Assembly (NCBI GenBank): GCA_012520755.1 | Contig: JAAYNS010000100.1 | Location: 1 to 40,815 of the forward strand | Source of the DNA: Tissierellia bacterium | Lineage (GTDB): Bacteria > Bacillota > Clostridia > Tissierellales > Tissierellaceae | Length of the DNA stretch: 40,815 nucleotides | Direction: 5' to 3' | Shown here: piece after piece, positions 8,271 to 18,923 of the stretch | Layout of the letters: every line of letters begins with the position of its first letter | How positions within the stretch are numbered: position 1 is the stretch's first letter | Position numbers and translations under genes: made by a program | The notes under the pieces: model-generated | Databases searched by the model: none | The model's input: only the letters and a program-made list of their open reading frames with translations | What the model was told of the DNA's origin: nothing

Positions 8271-9542
8271 TTAAACATTCACTAATTCAAAACTTTTTCT
8301 ATAAATTTTTGCTCCTAAATCGCTAAACTTTTTCTCAATACCGTCATATCCTCTATCTATGTGATAAATATTGTCTATTTCTGTTACCCCATCGGATACT
8401 AAACCTGCTAAAATTAAAGCTGCTCCTGCTCTTAAATCTGTAGCCTTAACAGGTGCTCCTGTTAAACTGCTAGTTCCTTGTACTATGGCAGATCTGCCAT
8501 CAATTTTCACATCTGCTCCCATTCTCTTTAATTCATCAACATGCATAAATCTGTTTTCAAATACTGTTTCAATAGCAACGCTTGTTCCCTTACATATGGT
8601 CATCAAGGCCATAAATTGCGCTTGCATATCAGTTGGAAAACCAGGATATGGCAAAGTTTTTATATCAACTGCTTGTAAATTGTCAGTGCCTATTACCCTT
8701 ATGCTATCTCCATTTTCTATAACTGTACAACCAATTTCTTTCAATTTTGCTATAACCGGCTTTATATGATTTGAAATAACATTTTCTACAACAATATCGC
8801 CATTAGTAATTGCAGCGGCTACCATAAATGTACCTGCTTCTATTCTGTCTGGAATAATTTGATGTCTTCCACCAGCTAGTTTTTTAACTCCTTTAATTCT
8901 AATAGTCGAAGTTCCTGCTCCTTTAATATCTCCACCAAGTTTATTCAAGAAATTAGCTAAATCTACAATTTCTGGTTCCATGGCTGCATTGTCAATAATG
9001 GTTTCTCCTTCTGCCAATACAGCAGCCATCATAATATTTTCAGTTGCTCCCACAGAAGGAAAGTCTAGATAAATCTTATCTCCAATTAATTTGTCTGCAA
9101 ATGCACTTATATTACCATGATCTACATCAATGACAGCTCCTAATGCTCTAAAACCTTTTAAATGTAAGTCTATAGGCCTAGTCCCTATAGCACATCCTCC
9201 TGGTAAGGAGTTTTTTGTTTTCCCTAAGCGTGTCAAAAGTGGCCCCATAACCAAAAAGGAAGCCCTCATCTTACTCATTAATTCATAACTAGTTTCATAA
9301 TTATTGATATTAGCAGAATTTATTTTAATAACATCTCTGTCTAAATATTTGACTTTTGCTCCTAGGGATGTTAATACCTCACACATTATTTCTACATCTT
9401 TTAACTTAGGAACATCTTCAAGTATTATATCTTCTGTCCCCAATAAAGAAGCAGCTAATATTGGTAGTGCCGAGTTCTTAGCTCCACTTACTCTAACATT
9501 ACCCTTTAAGTGAAGGCTTTTCTCCACCATTATTTTCTCCAA
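8271..9542 (-). CDS. murA: UDP-N-acetylglucosamine 1-carboxyvinyltransferase
   Basis: VRVSGAKNSALPILAASLL; catalytic Cys in LPGGCAIGTRPIDLHLKG. Confidence 0.95.
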   Translation of the reverse strand: MEKIMVEKSLHLKGNVRVSGAKNSALPILAASLLGTEDIILEDVPKLKDVEIMCEVLTSLGAKVKYLDRDVIKINSANINNYETSYELMSKMRASFLVMGPLLTRLGKTKNSLPGGCAIGTRPIDLHLKGFRALGAVIDVDHGNISAFADKLIGDKIYLDFPSVGATENIMMAAVLAEGETIIDNAAMEPEIVDLANFLNKLGGDIKGAGTSTIRIKGVKKLAGGRHQIIPDRIEAGTFMVAAAITNGDIVVENVISNHIKPVIAKLKEIGCTVIENGDSIRVIGTDNLQAVDIKTLPYPGFPTDMQAQFMALMTICKGTSVAIETVFENRFMHVDELKRMGADVKIDGRSAIVQGTSSLTGAPVKATDLRAGAALILAGLVSDGVTEIDNIYHIDRGYDGIEKKFSDLGAKIYRKSFELVNV

Positions 9543-9557
9543 ATTATCTCCTCCTAT

Positions 9558-10334
9558 TTAATAGCCGCTGGTTATTATAGGTGTTCCAATCCAAATAAGA
9601 GTTTTATTATCATATTCATTATATCTTAATGCAATATTAAGATTAATTCTATCTTCACCAGCTAATATATATTCTTCAATTTTATCAGTATAAGCTGTAT
9701 AAGAGATTAATTCATTATCCTCATAAACATCTACTATTTTGCCATTTATATTATGTAAAAGCTTTGGGAATATATTTTTAACATACTCCCCACTTAATTT
9801 ACCATTAATACCACCAATAATGCAAGTACTAATTTCTACATTTTTCTCATATTTGTTAAATAAACTTTTCACCGTTAATATTATATCATTAATTTCATTA
9901 TCTTGCTTGTTATTTATCAAATTAATATACAAGTAAGTTTCGCTTTTTTCATTTTCTACATTTAAATATGAACTTAAAATAATAGTCATAGGATTTAATT
10001 TTTCATCGAACCCAAAATAACTAACTTGTCTATAATTATCTTCTAAAATTTTCTCTTTGATATAATTATTAGTTGAAACTTCTGTATACTTTGTCCCTTC
10101 TTTACCTATTAGTCCAAAGTAAACTATTAATTCTTCACCAAGATCGTCTAGCTCTTCCTCAGATAAAAAACTCTCTACTATAATACCATTAGCATTAAAA
10201 TCCCCTTCAATAAATTCTCCACCAATATCCTTTAATATGATTGATAGAACATCATCTTCTTCCAAATAAGTAGCAGATGTTAAAATTGGTAATAAACATA
10301 AAATTATAATTACGAATAATATATATTTTTTCAT
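9558..10334 (-). CDS. ywmB: YwmB family exported protein
   Basis: Signal peptide, C-terminal IGTPIIT, immediately upstream of murA as in Bacillus. Confidence 0.65.
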   Translation of the reverse strand: MKKYILFVIIILCLLPILTSATYLEEDDVLSIILKDIGGEFIEGDFNANGIIVESFLSEEELDDLGEELIVYFGLIGKEGTKYTEVSTNNYIKEKILEDNYRQVSYFGFDEKLNPMTIILSSYLNVENEKSETYLYINLINNKQDNEINDIILTVKSLFNKYEKNVEISTCIIGGINGKLSGEYVKNIFPKLLHNINGKIVDVYEDNELISYTAYTDKIEEYILAGEDRINLNIALRYNEYDNKTLIWIGTPIITSGY

Positions 10335-10516
10335 TTGTACCCTCCCAGAATTTTATTAATTAAGGGAAAGGTCTTTTGTAAAAAATGTAAAGGGGGACAA
10401 AACATTTCAACAAAAAAATACCCTTCCCTTATAATAAAAGTATTACCAAAGAAGGATACCTTAATACCTGTTTTTTATTAAAATTGATTTTTAAACAATG
10501 CATTGATACCAAGTAA

Positions 10517-10610
10517 AGGCTTATGATGATAGAACTACGCTCACTATTTCAGACTTGAAGAATTCTATTCAAGTCTTCAAATGTTCACTCCATTCTATTA
10601 TCATAAGCCT
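10517..10610. repeat. Nested inverted-repeat (MITE-like/hairpin) element
   Basis: aggcttatgatgatagaa ... ttctattatcataagcct outer arms (1 mismatch) and inner agacttgaa-gaattcta-ttcaagtct. Confidence 0.7.
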
Positions 10611-10612
10611 AA

Positions 10613-10662
10613 TTGTTAGTTCTTAATTCTTCACTATTCACTGTTCGTTGTTCCCTATTACT
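10613..10662. repeat. Heptanucleotide-periodic repeat
   Basis: Minus strand GGGAACA ACGAACA GTGAATA GTGAAGA ATTAAGA ACTAACA. Confidence 0.6.
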
Positions 10663-11773
10663 TATTCTCTAAAAGTATTTCCACTATTCTTTCTGAAGCC
10701 TTGCCATCACCATAAGGATTAACTGCCTTTGCCATCTTATCGTATTCGGCTTCATTGCTTAAAAGCAAATCTAAGTTTTCATATAGGCTATCATATGAAG
10801 TTCCAACAAGTTTAGCTGTTCCCGCTTCTACACCTTCTGGTCTTTCAGTTTCTTCCCTTACTACTAAAACTGGTTTACCTAATGTAGGGGCTTCTTCCTG
10901 CAAACCACCAGAATCTGTAACAATTATATGGCATTTTGCCATTAAATTTGTAAAGGGTTCATAATCTAGTGGTTCAATTAAATGTATACGAGAATTGTCA
11001 CCAAACACCTTGTAAGCTACATCTCTTACCTTAGGATTTAAATGCATAGGAAATACCACTTCAACATCCTCATACTTTTTCACAATATCACTTATTGCAG
11101 AAAATATATTTTCCATTGGCTTACCTATATTTTCCCTCCTATGAGATGTTAGGAGTATTACATTTTTACTTTCATAATCTATGTCATTTAACTCTTGTAT
11201 ATTAAAAGTATAATCTTCCTTAATTGCATACTGAAGAGCATCTATTACAGTATTACCTGTAATAAATATATCTTCTTCTGGATAATCTTCTTTAAGTAAA
11301 TTTTGTCTGTTTCTTTCAGTTGGAGCAAAGTGATAATTTGCTAAAATTCCTGTTAGTTTCCTATTTGCCTCTTCCGGATATGGTGAATAAAGGTTTCCAC
11401 TCCTAAGCCCAGCTTCCACATGACCAATTTTCACCTTCTGATAAAATGCAGCTAATGCTCCTGCAAATACTGTTGTTGTATCACCTTGAACCAATAAAAC
11501 ATCAGGTTTTTCTTTTATTATTACCTCTTCTAGGCCTATAATAGCCTTTGTTGTTATTTCAGTTAAGCTTTGACCAGATTTGAAAATATTAAGATCATAA
11601 TCTGGCACTATATTGAATAAGCTCAACACTTGATCAAGCATTTCTCTGTGTTGAGCAGTTACACAAACAATAGTTTCAATTTCAGGTTCTTTTTTAAGAA
11701 CTTTTACTATTGGAGCCATTTTTATTGCTTCTGGTCTAGTTCCAAATACGCACATTACTTTCAAAAATATCAC
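10658..11773 (-). CDS. wecB: UDP-N-acetylglucosamine 2-epimerase (non-hydrolysing)
   Basis: GTRPEAIKMAPIV; HVEAGLRSGNLYSPYPEEANRKL; TDSGGLQEEAPTLGKPVLVVREETERPE. Confidence 0.93.
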   Translation of the reverse strand: MIFLKVMCVFGTRPEAIKMAPIVKVLKKEPEIETIVCVTAQHREMLDQVLSLFNIVPDYDLNIFKSGQSLTEITTKAIIGLEEVIIKEKPDVLLVQGDTTTVFAGALAAFYQKVKIGHVEAGLRSGNLYSPYPEEANRKLTGILANYHFAPTERNRQNLLKEDYPEEDIFITGNTVIDALQYAIKEDYTFNIQELNDIDYESKNVILLTSHRRENIGKPMENIFSAISDIVKKYEDVEVVFPMHLNPKVRDVAYKVFGDNSRIHLIEPLDYEPFTNLMAKCHIIVTDSGGLQEEAPTLGKPVLVVREETERPEGVEAGTAKLVGTSYDSLYENLDLLLSNEAEYDKMAKAVNPYGDGKASERIVEILLENK

Positions 11774-11776
11774 TTC

Positions 11777-12805
11777 CTATTTTTTCTTAGTTCCAAAGAG
11801 CCCTAGTTTAAGCCCCACTATTACAGTAACTACAAATAATATTACTGACAAATAGACAGCTTGATTACTGTTGGCTTTTGCAATTATAACAGCAAACAAT
11901 ACAAAAACTGCTGATATCCCATATAATATCATTACCGTTTTTCTTTGAGAATAGCCTTTTGCTAACAATCTATGATGTAAATGTCCTTTATCTGCTGTTG
12001 TTATAGATTTCCCATTTAATATTCTTCTACAGATAGCAAAGGTTGTATCAAATATTGGGACTCCTAATATCATTATTGGGACTATTACTGCGATGGTTGC
12101 CACACTCTTCATTACACCTTCTATGGATATGGCTGCAAGCATGAAGCCTAAAAATAGTGCACCAGTATCTCCCATAAATATTTTTGCAGGATTAAAATTA
12201 AATGGTAAAAATCCCAAGCAAGCACCTGCAAGAATAGAAGACATTATAATAACATTAGTATAACCAAATTTCCCAGCTACAATAGCAAATGAAAGGCTTG
12301 AAATCATAGCAACACCTGCTGCTAAGCCATCAAGTCCATCGATTAAATTTATAGTATTGGTAATTCCAACTACCCAAAACAATGTAATAGGTATGGACAA
12401 GTAGTTTAAGTAAAATATTTCATTTACAGTTGAAAAAGGGTTTGTTATAAAATCAACTTTTACATCTCCGATTAACAAGCAAATTCCACCTAAGAGCTGG
12501 AAAAGCATTTTTAATCTAGGGCTTAAACCTCTTAAATCATCAATTATACCTGAAATCAATATTAAGGTTCCACCTAAGAGTATTGATATTAGTGTTTTAT
12601 CCACTGGCAAAAACATAAGGCTTGATATTATAACTCCCATATATATAGCCAATCCCCCTATTAAAGGCATTGGCTGTTTATGTATTCTCCTATCATCCTT
12701 TGGTATATCAATAGCACCAATCTTGAATGCCAATTTCATTACTAAAGGTGTAGAGAAAAATGCCAAAAAAATCGCTACAAAAAATGGAATAATTATTCCT
12801 CGCAT
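11777..12805 (-). CDS. tagO: WecA/TagO-type undecaprenyl-phosphate GlcNAc-1-phosphate transferase
   Basis: MraY/WecA family motifs GIDDLRGLSPRLKM, NLIDGLDGLAAG, FNPAKIFMGDTGALFLG, HLHHRL. Confidence 0.9.
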   Translation of the reverse strand: MRGIIIPFFVAIFLAFFSTPLVMKLAFKIGAIDIPKDDRRIHKQPMPLIGGLAIYMGVIISSLMFLPVDKTLISILLGGTLILISGIIDDLRGLSPRLKMLFQLLGGICLLIGDVKVDFITNPFSTVNEIFYLNYLSIPITLFWVVGITNTINLIDGLDGLAAGVAMISSLSFAIVAGKFGYTNVIIMSSILAGACLGFLPFNFNPAKIFMGDTGALFLGFMLAAISIEGVMKSVATIAVIVPIMILGVPIFDTTFAICRRILNGKSITTADKGHLHHRLLAKGYSQRKTVMILYGISAVFVLFAVIIAKANSNQAVYLSVILFVVTVIVGLKLGLFGTKKK

Positions 12806-12929
12806 TAATATTCGCTCCTTTAAGCTTTAGGAAAACCATTTACACTTATAGAGTTTACCCCTTATTTTGCAACTAATACAACTTGTATAGTAGTAATTTC
12901 AAGAGGAACAGATGACCTGTTCCTCCTAC

Positions 12930-13601
<672 letters not shown>

Positions 13602-13607
13602 TCACAA

Positions 13608-14045
13608 CTAGCAATCTATATCACTAATTTTTTTTACTCTTCTTTCATGCCTTCCACCTTGAAATTCACTTTTTAGCCAAACTTCAACTATTTCTAGCGC
13701 TAAATCTATACCTAAAACTCTTCCACCAAGGGCAAGCATATTAGCATTATTGTGTTCCATACTCATTCTTGCAGAATATGTATCTGAACATAAAGCACAT
13801 CTGATTCCCTTTACCTTATTGGCTACTATTGATATGCCTATACCAGTTCCACAAACCACTATTCCTCTGTCAACTTCTCCTGCCATAACTCCCTCAGCAA
13901 CAGCCTTTCCAAAGTCAGGATAATCTACAGAATCCTTGCTTTTTGTTCCATAGTCCACATACTCAATATTATTATTTTCTAAATACTCTCTAATATGTTC
14001 TTTTAATTCAAACCCACCATGGTCACTACCAATGCCTATTTTCAT
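13608..14045 (-). CDS. rpiB: Ribose-5-phosphate isomerase B
   Basis: MKIGIGSDHGGFELKEHI; VVCGTGIGISIVANKVKGIRCAL. Confidence 0.95.
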   Translation of the reverse strand: MKIGIGSDHGGFELKEHIREYLENNNIEYVDYGTKSKDSVDYPDFGKAVAEGVMAGEVDRGIVVCGTGIGISIVANKVKGIRCALCSDTYSARMSMEHNNANMLALGGRVLGIDLALEIVEVWLKSEFQGGRHERRVKKISDIDC

Positions 14046-14061
14046 TAGTTTTCCTCCTCTT

Positions 14062-14102
14062 AATTTAGGTTACAGCTAACAGGGAATAAGGAATAGCTAT
14101 TA
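14062..14102. repeat. Heptanucleotide-periodic repeat
   Basis: GGTTACA GCTAACA GGGAATA AGGAATA GCTATTA. Confidence 0.45.
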
Positions 14103-14549
14103 CTTATTAGCTATCTTCTCAATTATCGCTTCTGAAGCTTTATATATCTCATCTCTGGTCTTTTCATATCTATATATGTTGCCACCAAAAGGATCTGATA
14201 TATCTGTGTATTTTCCATATGCATATTCATTATATAAAAAAGTTTTATTCCTTGCATTTGCAAATCGTTTGATTAGGATATCCTTATGAGAACTTGTCAT
14301 AGTTAAAATTATATCCGATTCATCTACCATATAATCATTAACCAAACTTGATCTGTGATTGGATATATCAATACCCATATCCTTTAAGATACTGACTGAA
14401 TTATCAGAGGCACTATCTCCAACAAAAGCCATAATCCCTGCAGATCTAACCTTTATATTTAAATTCTTTTTATCTGCTAGATATTTTAATATTCCTTCAG
14501 CCATTGGACTCCTACAAGTATTGCCTGTACAGACCACTAAAATTTTCAT
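14100..14549 (-). CDS. ywlE: Low-molecular-weight protein (arginine/tyrosine) phosphatase, YwlE-like
   Basis: VVCTGNTCRSPMAEGILK; DISDPFGG. Confidence 0.88.
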   Translation of the reverse strand: MKILVVCTGNTCRSPMAEGILKYLADKKNLNIKVRSAGIMAFVGDSASDNSVSILKDMGIDISNHRSSLVNDYMVDESDIILTMTSSHKDILIKRFANARNKTFLYNEYAYGKYTDISDPFGGNIYRYEKTRDEIYKASEAIIEKIANK

Positions 14550-14558
14550 AACTCACCT

Positions 14559-15608
14559 CTAGACATTAATTAACTTTCCTCCCGATGCTTTCATCATCCT
14601 ATTCATAATTGCACTTCCTATATGGTCAGTTTCTACACCCTCAGCAAGAATTACATCTACTTTCTCATCATCAAACATTCTAAGAACTTTAAATAGATTT
14701 GCGGCAATAGTAGTCATATCTTTTCGAGAGCCAACTGTTAAAACTGTGCCTTTATCATACATACTTCTTGTTTCTATTGTTGCCATTATTCCTACTTTCT
14801 TTCCTTGACTTATATATTCCTCAGCTTGATTAAGGATATTCTTTATTACATTATCCTTGCTTCCTGTAAAAACATACATATCAGCTTTAGGTGCATAGTG
14901 GGTGTATTTTTGACCTGGTGATTTTGGAATAATTGAATCATCTACAATAATAGTTCCTAAATCTTGAAGAATATCTGGTATAAATTCTTTCAAATTTTCA
15001 AATGTAACCCCGCCTGGCCTTAAAATCATAGGGGCTTCTCCAGTAAGATCAAGAACCGTTGATTCTAATCCTACTCCAGTTTCCCCACCATCTATTATCA
15101 TATCTATCTTTCCTGATAAATCATTTATAACATGTAATGCATTAGTAGGACTTGGTCTTCCTGATAAATTAGCTGATGGGCCTGCTAGTGGTACACCTGC
15201 TTGGCTAATTAACTCTAAAGCTATTTTATTGTTTGGCATCCTAATGGCTACAGTTTCAAGCCCTCCTGTAATCACATATGGTACAATTTCACTCTTCTTA
15301 AAAATCATGGTCAAAGGTCCAGGCCAATATCTATTAATACACTCATAGGCAATATCTGGTACCTCTAAGACTAATGTTTTTAATTGGTCAATACTACTTA
15401 TATGTAATATCAATGGATTGTCTTGGGGACGTCCCTTAGCCTCGAAAAGTCCTTTTACTGCTTTTTCATTTAATCCATTAGCTCCCAACCCATACACAGT
15501 TTCTGTAGGAAAAGCTACAATTTTACCCTCTTTTATGAGATTTGCAGCTTCTTTAATAAGATTCACATCAATTTGGTCATGGTCAATTCGAATGACTTTT
15601 GTTTCCAT
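14559..15608 (-). CDS. ywlC: L-threonylcarbamoyladenylate synthase (Sua5/YwlC)
   Basis: GKIVAFPTETVYGLGANGLNEKAVKGLFEAKGRPQDNPLILHI; C-terminal Sua5 domain. Confidence 0.92.
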   Translation of the reverse strand: METKVIRIDHDQIDVNLIKEAANLIKEGKIVAFPTETVYGLGANGLNEKAVKGLFEAKGRPQDNPLILHISSIDQLKTLVLEVPDIAYECINRYWPGPLTMIFKKSEIVPYVITGGLETVAIRMPNNKIALELISQAGVPLAGPSANLSGRPSPTNALHVINDLSGKIDMIIDGGETGVGLESTVLDLTGEAPMILRPGGVTFENLKEFIPDILQDLGTIIVDDSIIPKSPGQKYTHYAPKADMYVFTGSKDNVIKNILNQAEEYISQGKKVGIMATIETRSMYDKGTVLTVGSRKDMTTIAANLFKVLRMFDDEKVDVILAEGVETDHIGSAIMNRMMKASGGKLINV

Positions 15609-15652
15609 ATTTCACCCTTCTTTATATAAAAAATAGAGGGCACTACCCTCTA

Positions 15653-16723
15653 TTATTCCATTTGTTGTAATTTTTGAGCTTGATCTGTAGTGATAAGGGT
15701 TTCTATCATTTCATCTAAATCTCCGTCAATAAAGCTATTTATCTTGTGCAATGTCAAATTAATCCTATGATCAGTAACCCTACCTTGAGGAAAATTATAT
15801 GTTCTGATTCTTTCTGAACGATCTCCTGTACCTACTTGACCCCTCTTCATGTCTGCAATTTCTGCATTTTGTTCTGACAATTTCATGTCATATAGTCTAG
15901 ATTTTAATATCTTCATTGCCTTATCTTTATTTTTTAATTGACTCTTTTCATCCTGGCATGATATAACAATTCCAGTAGGTATATGAGTTAGTCTAACAGC
16001 TGAATCTGTTGTGTTTACAGACTGACCACCATTTCCTGATGAACGGAAAACATCTACTCTTATTTCATTTGGATCTATGTCAATATCAATATCTTCTGCT
16101 TCTGGCAATACAGCAACTGTTGCTGTAGATGTATGAATTCTACCACTTGCTTCTGTCTCTGGAACCCTTTGTACCCTATGGACTCCTGATTCATATTTTA
16201 AACGACTATAGGCACCTTTACCATTTATCATAAAGATAACTTCCTTATAACCACCTATGCCTATTTCATTAGTATTCATAATGTCAACTTTCCAATTATT
16301 TCTCTCAGCATATCTGACATACATTCTAAACAATGTCCCAGCGAATAATGCTGCTTCGTCTCCTCCTGCACCGCCCCTAATTTCTACAATAACATTTTTG
16401 TGGTCATTAGGATCCTTAGGAAGTAACAATATCTTAAGTTCTTCTTGGTACTTTTCTAAATTTTCTTCAAGAATTTTTACTTCTTCTTTAACTAGTTCCT
16501 TCATCTCATCATCAAGCTTTTCATAAAGCATTTCTTTCGAGTCCTCAAGTTGCTTTTCTGTTTCTTTTAATTCTCTATATTTCAAAACAATAGGCTCTAA
16601 ATCGGCATGTTCTTTCATAACTCTTTGCCATTCTTCACGATCTTCATTGATAAGATTAGGGTCCATGATCTTTTCTTCAAGCTCTTTAAATTTTTCTTCA
16701 ACAAAAGCTAAATTATCTGACAC
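15653..16723 (-). CDS. prfA: Peptide chain release factor 1
   Basis: [40 protein letters not shown]. Confidence 0.95.
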   Translation of the reverse strand: MSDNLAFVEEKFKELEEKIMDPNLINEDREEWQRVMKEHADLEPIVLKYRELKETEKQLEDSKEMLYEKLDDEMKELVKEEVKILEENLEKYQEELKILLLPKDPNDHKNVIVEIRGGAGGDEAALFAGTLFRMYVRYAERNNWKVDIMNTNEIGIGGYKEVIFMINGKGAYSRLKYESGVHRVQRVPETEASGRIHTSTATVAVLPEAEDIDIDIDPNEIRVDVFRSSGNGGQSVNTTDSAVRLTHIPTGIVISCQDEKSQLKNKDKAMKILKSRLYDMKLSEQNAEIADMKRGQVGTGDRSERIRTYNFPQGRVTDHRINLTLHKINSFIDGDLDEMIETLITTDQAQKLQQME

Positions 16724-16750
16724 TAATATACAACCCCTTCTAATATTTCA

Positions 16751-16787
16751 GTGAACAGCTAACAACGAACAATGAACAGTGAGCATC
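16751..16787. repeat. Heptanucleotide-periodic repeat
   Basis: GTGAACA GCTAACA ACGAACA ATGAACA GTGAGCA. Confidence 0.65.
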
Positions 16788-16917
16788 TGTGTACCCATCC
16801 GCGTGGATATGAACAATTAAATATTTAGTTCCTACCAAAGTTCATCTTAACTGATTACAAACTTAATCAAATTTATCCATCTTTTATTATAATATATAAG
16901 TTGACAAATAACAACTA

Positions 16918-16952
16918 TAATCAATTCACAATGCACAATTCACAATTAAAAC
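16918..16952. repeat. Heptanucleotide-periodic repeat
   Basis: ATAATCA ATTCACA ATGCACA ATTCACA ATTAAAA. Confidence 0.65.
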
Positions 16953-16989
16953 CCAACCCTCTCTTATAGTCGGAATGAAGTACTGCCAG

Positions 16990-17523
16990 CTACCTTCTAT
17001 TCTTCACTTTATTAACAGCTATAGACCCTAATCCACCTGCTAAAACTAGCCATACTGGACTTATATCTAATGCTATAATTAGCACAATGCTAACAATGGC
17101 TACAAGTAATTTATCAACCCCAAATCGTGATTTCTTCCATATTTTATAAACAGCAGATAGGATTAAAGCAACTACTGCAGGCCTAATCCCCATAAATACC
17201 TTGTCAATTATTGGATTATCCCTATACTCATAAAAAAACATAGCAATTAATAAGATAGTGATAAAAGATGGTAAAATAGTTCCTAAAGCACAGACTATGG
17301 CTCCAGGATATCCCCTTAATCTATGGCCACAATAGACACTTGTATTAACTGCTACTGGCCCTGGAGAAGCTTGAGCTAATGCAATCGCATCAATAAATTC
17401 ACTTTCCTCAATCCAATTCTTCTTTTTTACAATTTCTTCTTGAATAATAGGAAGCATAGCATACCCACCTCCGAAGGTAAAAGCTCCTATTTTAAAAAAT
17501 GTTATAAACATACTCCATAGCAT
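16990..17523 (-). CDS. chrA: Chromate transporter family half-protein
   Basis: FFKIGAFTFGGGYAMLPIIQEEIV...ALAQASPGPVAVNTSVYCGHRLRG. Confidence 0.88.
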   Translation of the reverse strand: MLWSMFITFFKIGAFTFGGGYAMLPIIQEEIVKKKNWIEESEFIDAIALAQASPGPVAVNTSVYCGHRLRGYPGAIVCALGTILPSFITILLIAMFFYEYRDNPIIDKVFMGIRPAVVALILSAVYKIWKKSRFGVDKLLVAIVSIVLIIALDISPVWLVLAGGLGSIAVNKVKNRR

Positions 17524-17535
17524 AGCTTTCCCTCC

Positions 17536-18057
17536 TTAGTATAATATGACTCCTAATACTCCAGCTAAGACAATAGCTAAAATAGCATTAAAATTTTTAA
17601 ATGTAACTATATAGAATAAAAAAAGAGCAATCATTACTGACCTTAAATCTATAAAGGCAGCCTGACCTACAGACACCGCTGCTGATGCTATTAATCCTAA
17701 TACAACAGGCCTTATACCTCTAAATGCCCAATCCACATAAATCGAATGTCTAAATTTATTTATAAAATGGAAAATCAAGCTCATTACTATAAATGAGGGT
17801 AAGGTAACACCAATTGTAGCAAAGGCAGACCCAGCTATGCCAGCAACTTTATATCCTAAAAAAGTAGCTGAATTTACTGCAATTGGGCCTGGAGTCATTT
17901 CAGATATAGCAACGATATCTATAAACTGTGAACTAGAAATCCAATTATGTACTTCAATTACCTCTTTTTGTATTAAAGGAATCATAGCATAGCCTCCACC
18001 AAAGCTAAATGCTCCTATTTTAAAAAAAGTAATAAATATATCAAATAAAACCTTCAT
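17536..18057 (-). CDS. chrA: Chromate transporter family half-protein
   Basis: FFKIGAFSFGGGYAMIPLIQKEVI...SEMTPGPIAVNSATFLGYKVAG. Confidence 0.88.
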   Translation of the reverse strand: MKVLFDIFITFFKIGAFSFGGGYAMIPLIQKEVIEVHNWISSSQFIDIVAISEMTPGPIAVNSATFLGYKVAGIAGSAFATIGVTLPSFIVMSLIFHFINKFRHSIYVDWAFRGIRPVVLGLIASAAVSVGQAAFIDLRSVMIALFLFYIVTFKNFNAILAIVLAGVLGVILY

Positions 18058-18068
18058 ATAACTCCTCT

Positions 18069-18923
18069 CTATAACCTTCCCAGTACAACTCTATCTAAAC
18101 CCTGCAAATCTCTTATAATTTCTATATTAATAAAACCCCTATCTTCTAATAGCGATTTTACATATGAAGCTTGATTATAACCGATTTCAAATATCAAAAG
18201 TCCATCCTTAGCTAAAAAGTCCTTAGCCTCTTTAGTTATTCTTCTATAAAAGTCAAGTCCGTCTTGTCCGCCATCTAAGGCAAGTCTAGGTTCATAATCT
18301 TTTACTTCAGTTTGCAGGTCTTCTATATCTAAACTTGGTATATAAGGCGGATTTGATACTATTATATTAAAGCTAAGATTCTTATCATAAAAAGGTTCAA
18401 ACAAATTGCCTTTTATAAAGTCAACATTATTCAGATTAAACCTTTCCTTATTTATATTAGCTATCTTAATGGGAATATCTCCTATATCTACCCCATATAC
18501 ATTTGAATTTGGAGCATAATGGGCTATAGATAAGGAAATGGCACCACTGCCACTTCCTATATCTAAAACCTTTATAACTTCACAATGATGATTTCTACTA
18601 ATATAATCTAATACATACTCCACAAGGATCTCAGTATCTGGTCTTGGTATTAGTACACCCTCTTCTATATAAAAATCAAGACCCATAAACTCCTTGTATT
18701 TTATTAAATATTGAAAGGGATATCCACAAGCTCTTTTATTTATTATATTTCTAAACTCCTGACCTATATCAAGGGATACCTCCTCATCTCCATGGGCATA
18801 CAAATAAGAAATATCAACATTTAATAACTTGGATAGAATTAATCTGGACTCAAGTTGAGGATTGGAAAAATCTTTATCCTTCAATACTTCTACACCAAGT
18901 CTAAGGAGTTCATTTATTTCCAC
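18069..18923 (-). CDS. prmC: Release factor glutamine methyltransferase
   Basis: VLIPRPDTEILVE; VLDIGSGSGAISLS; NPPYIP. Confidence 0.95.
   Translation of the reverse strand: MEINELLRLGVEVLKDKDFSNPQLESRLILSKLLNVDISYLYAHGDEEVSLDIGQEFRNIINKRACGYPFQYLIKYKEFMGLDFYIEEGVLIPRPDTEILVEYVLDYISRNHHCEVIKVLDIGSGSGAISLSIAHYAPNSNVYGVDIGDIPIKIANINKERFNLNNVDFIKGNLFEPFYDKNLSFNIIVSNPPYIPSLDIEDLQTEVKDYEPRLALDGGQDGLDFYRRITKEAKDFLAKDGLLIFEIGYNQASYVKSLLEDRGFINIEIIRDLQGLDRVVLGRL

Noticed and set aside
8371-8769. Plus-strand ORF opposite murA, and similar ones at 19425..19838 and 16257..16526
   Set aside because: Antisense shadows of conserved genes with no independent coding evidence.
15653-16723. RF1 GNGGQ motif as a variant
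   Set aside because: GGQ is intact and Asn before it is common in Firmicutes release factors.
16990-18057. Two tandem chrA halves as a frameshifted single gene
   Set aside because: Split chromate-transporter pairs of this size are a normal arrangement; each half has its own start and conserved GGGYAM motif.
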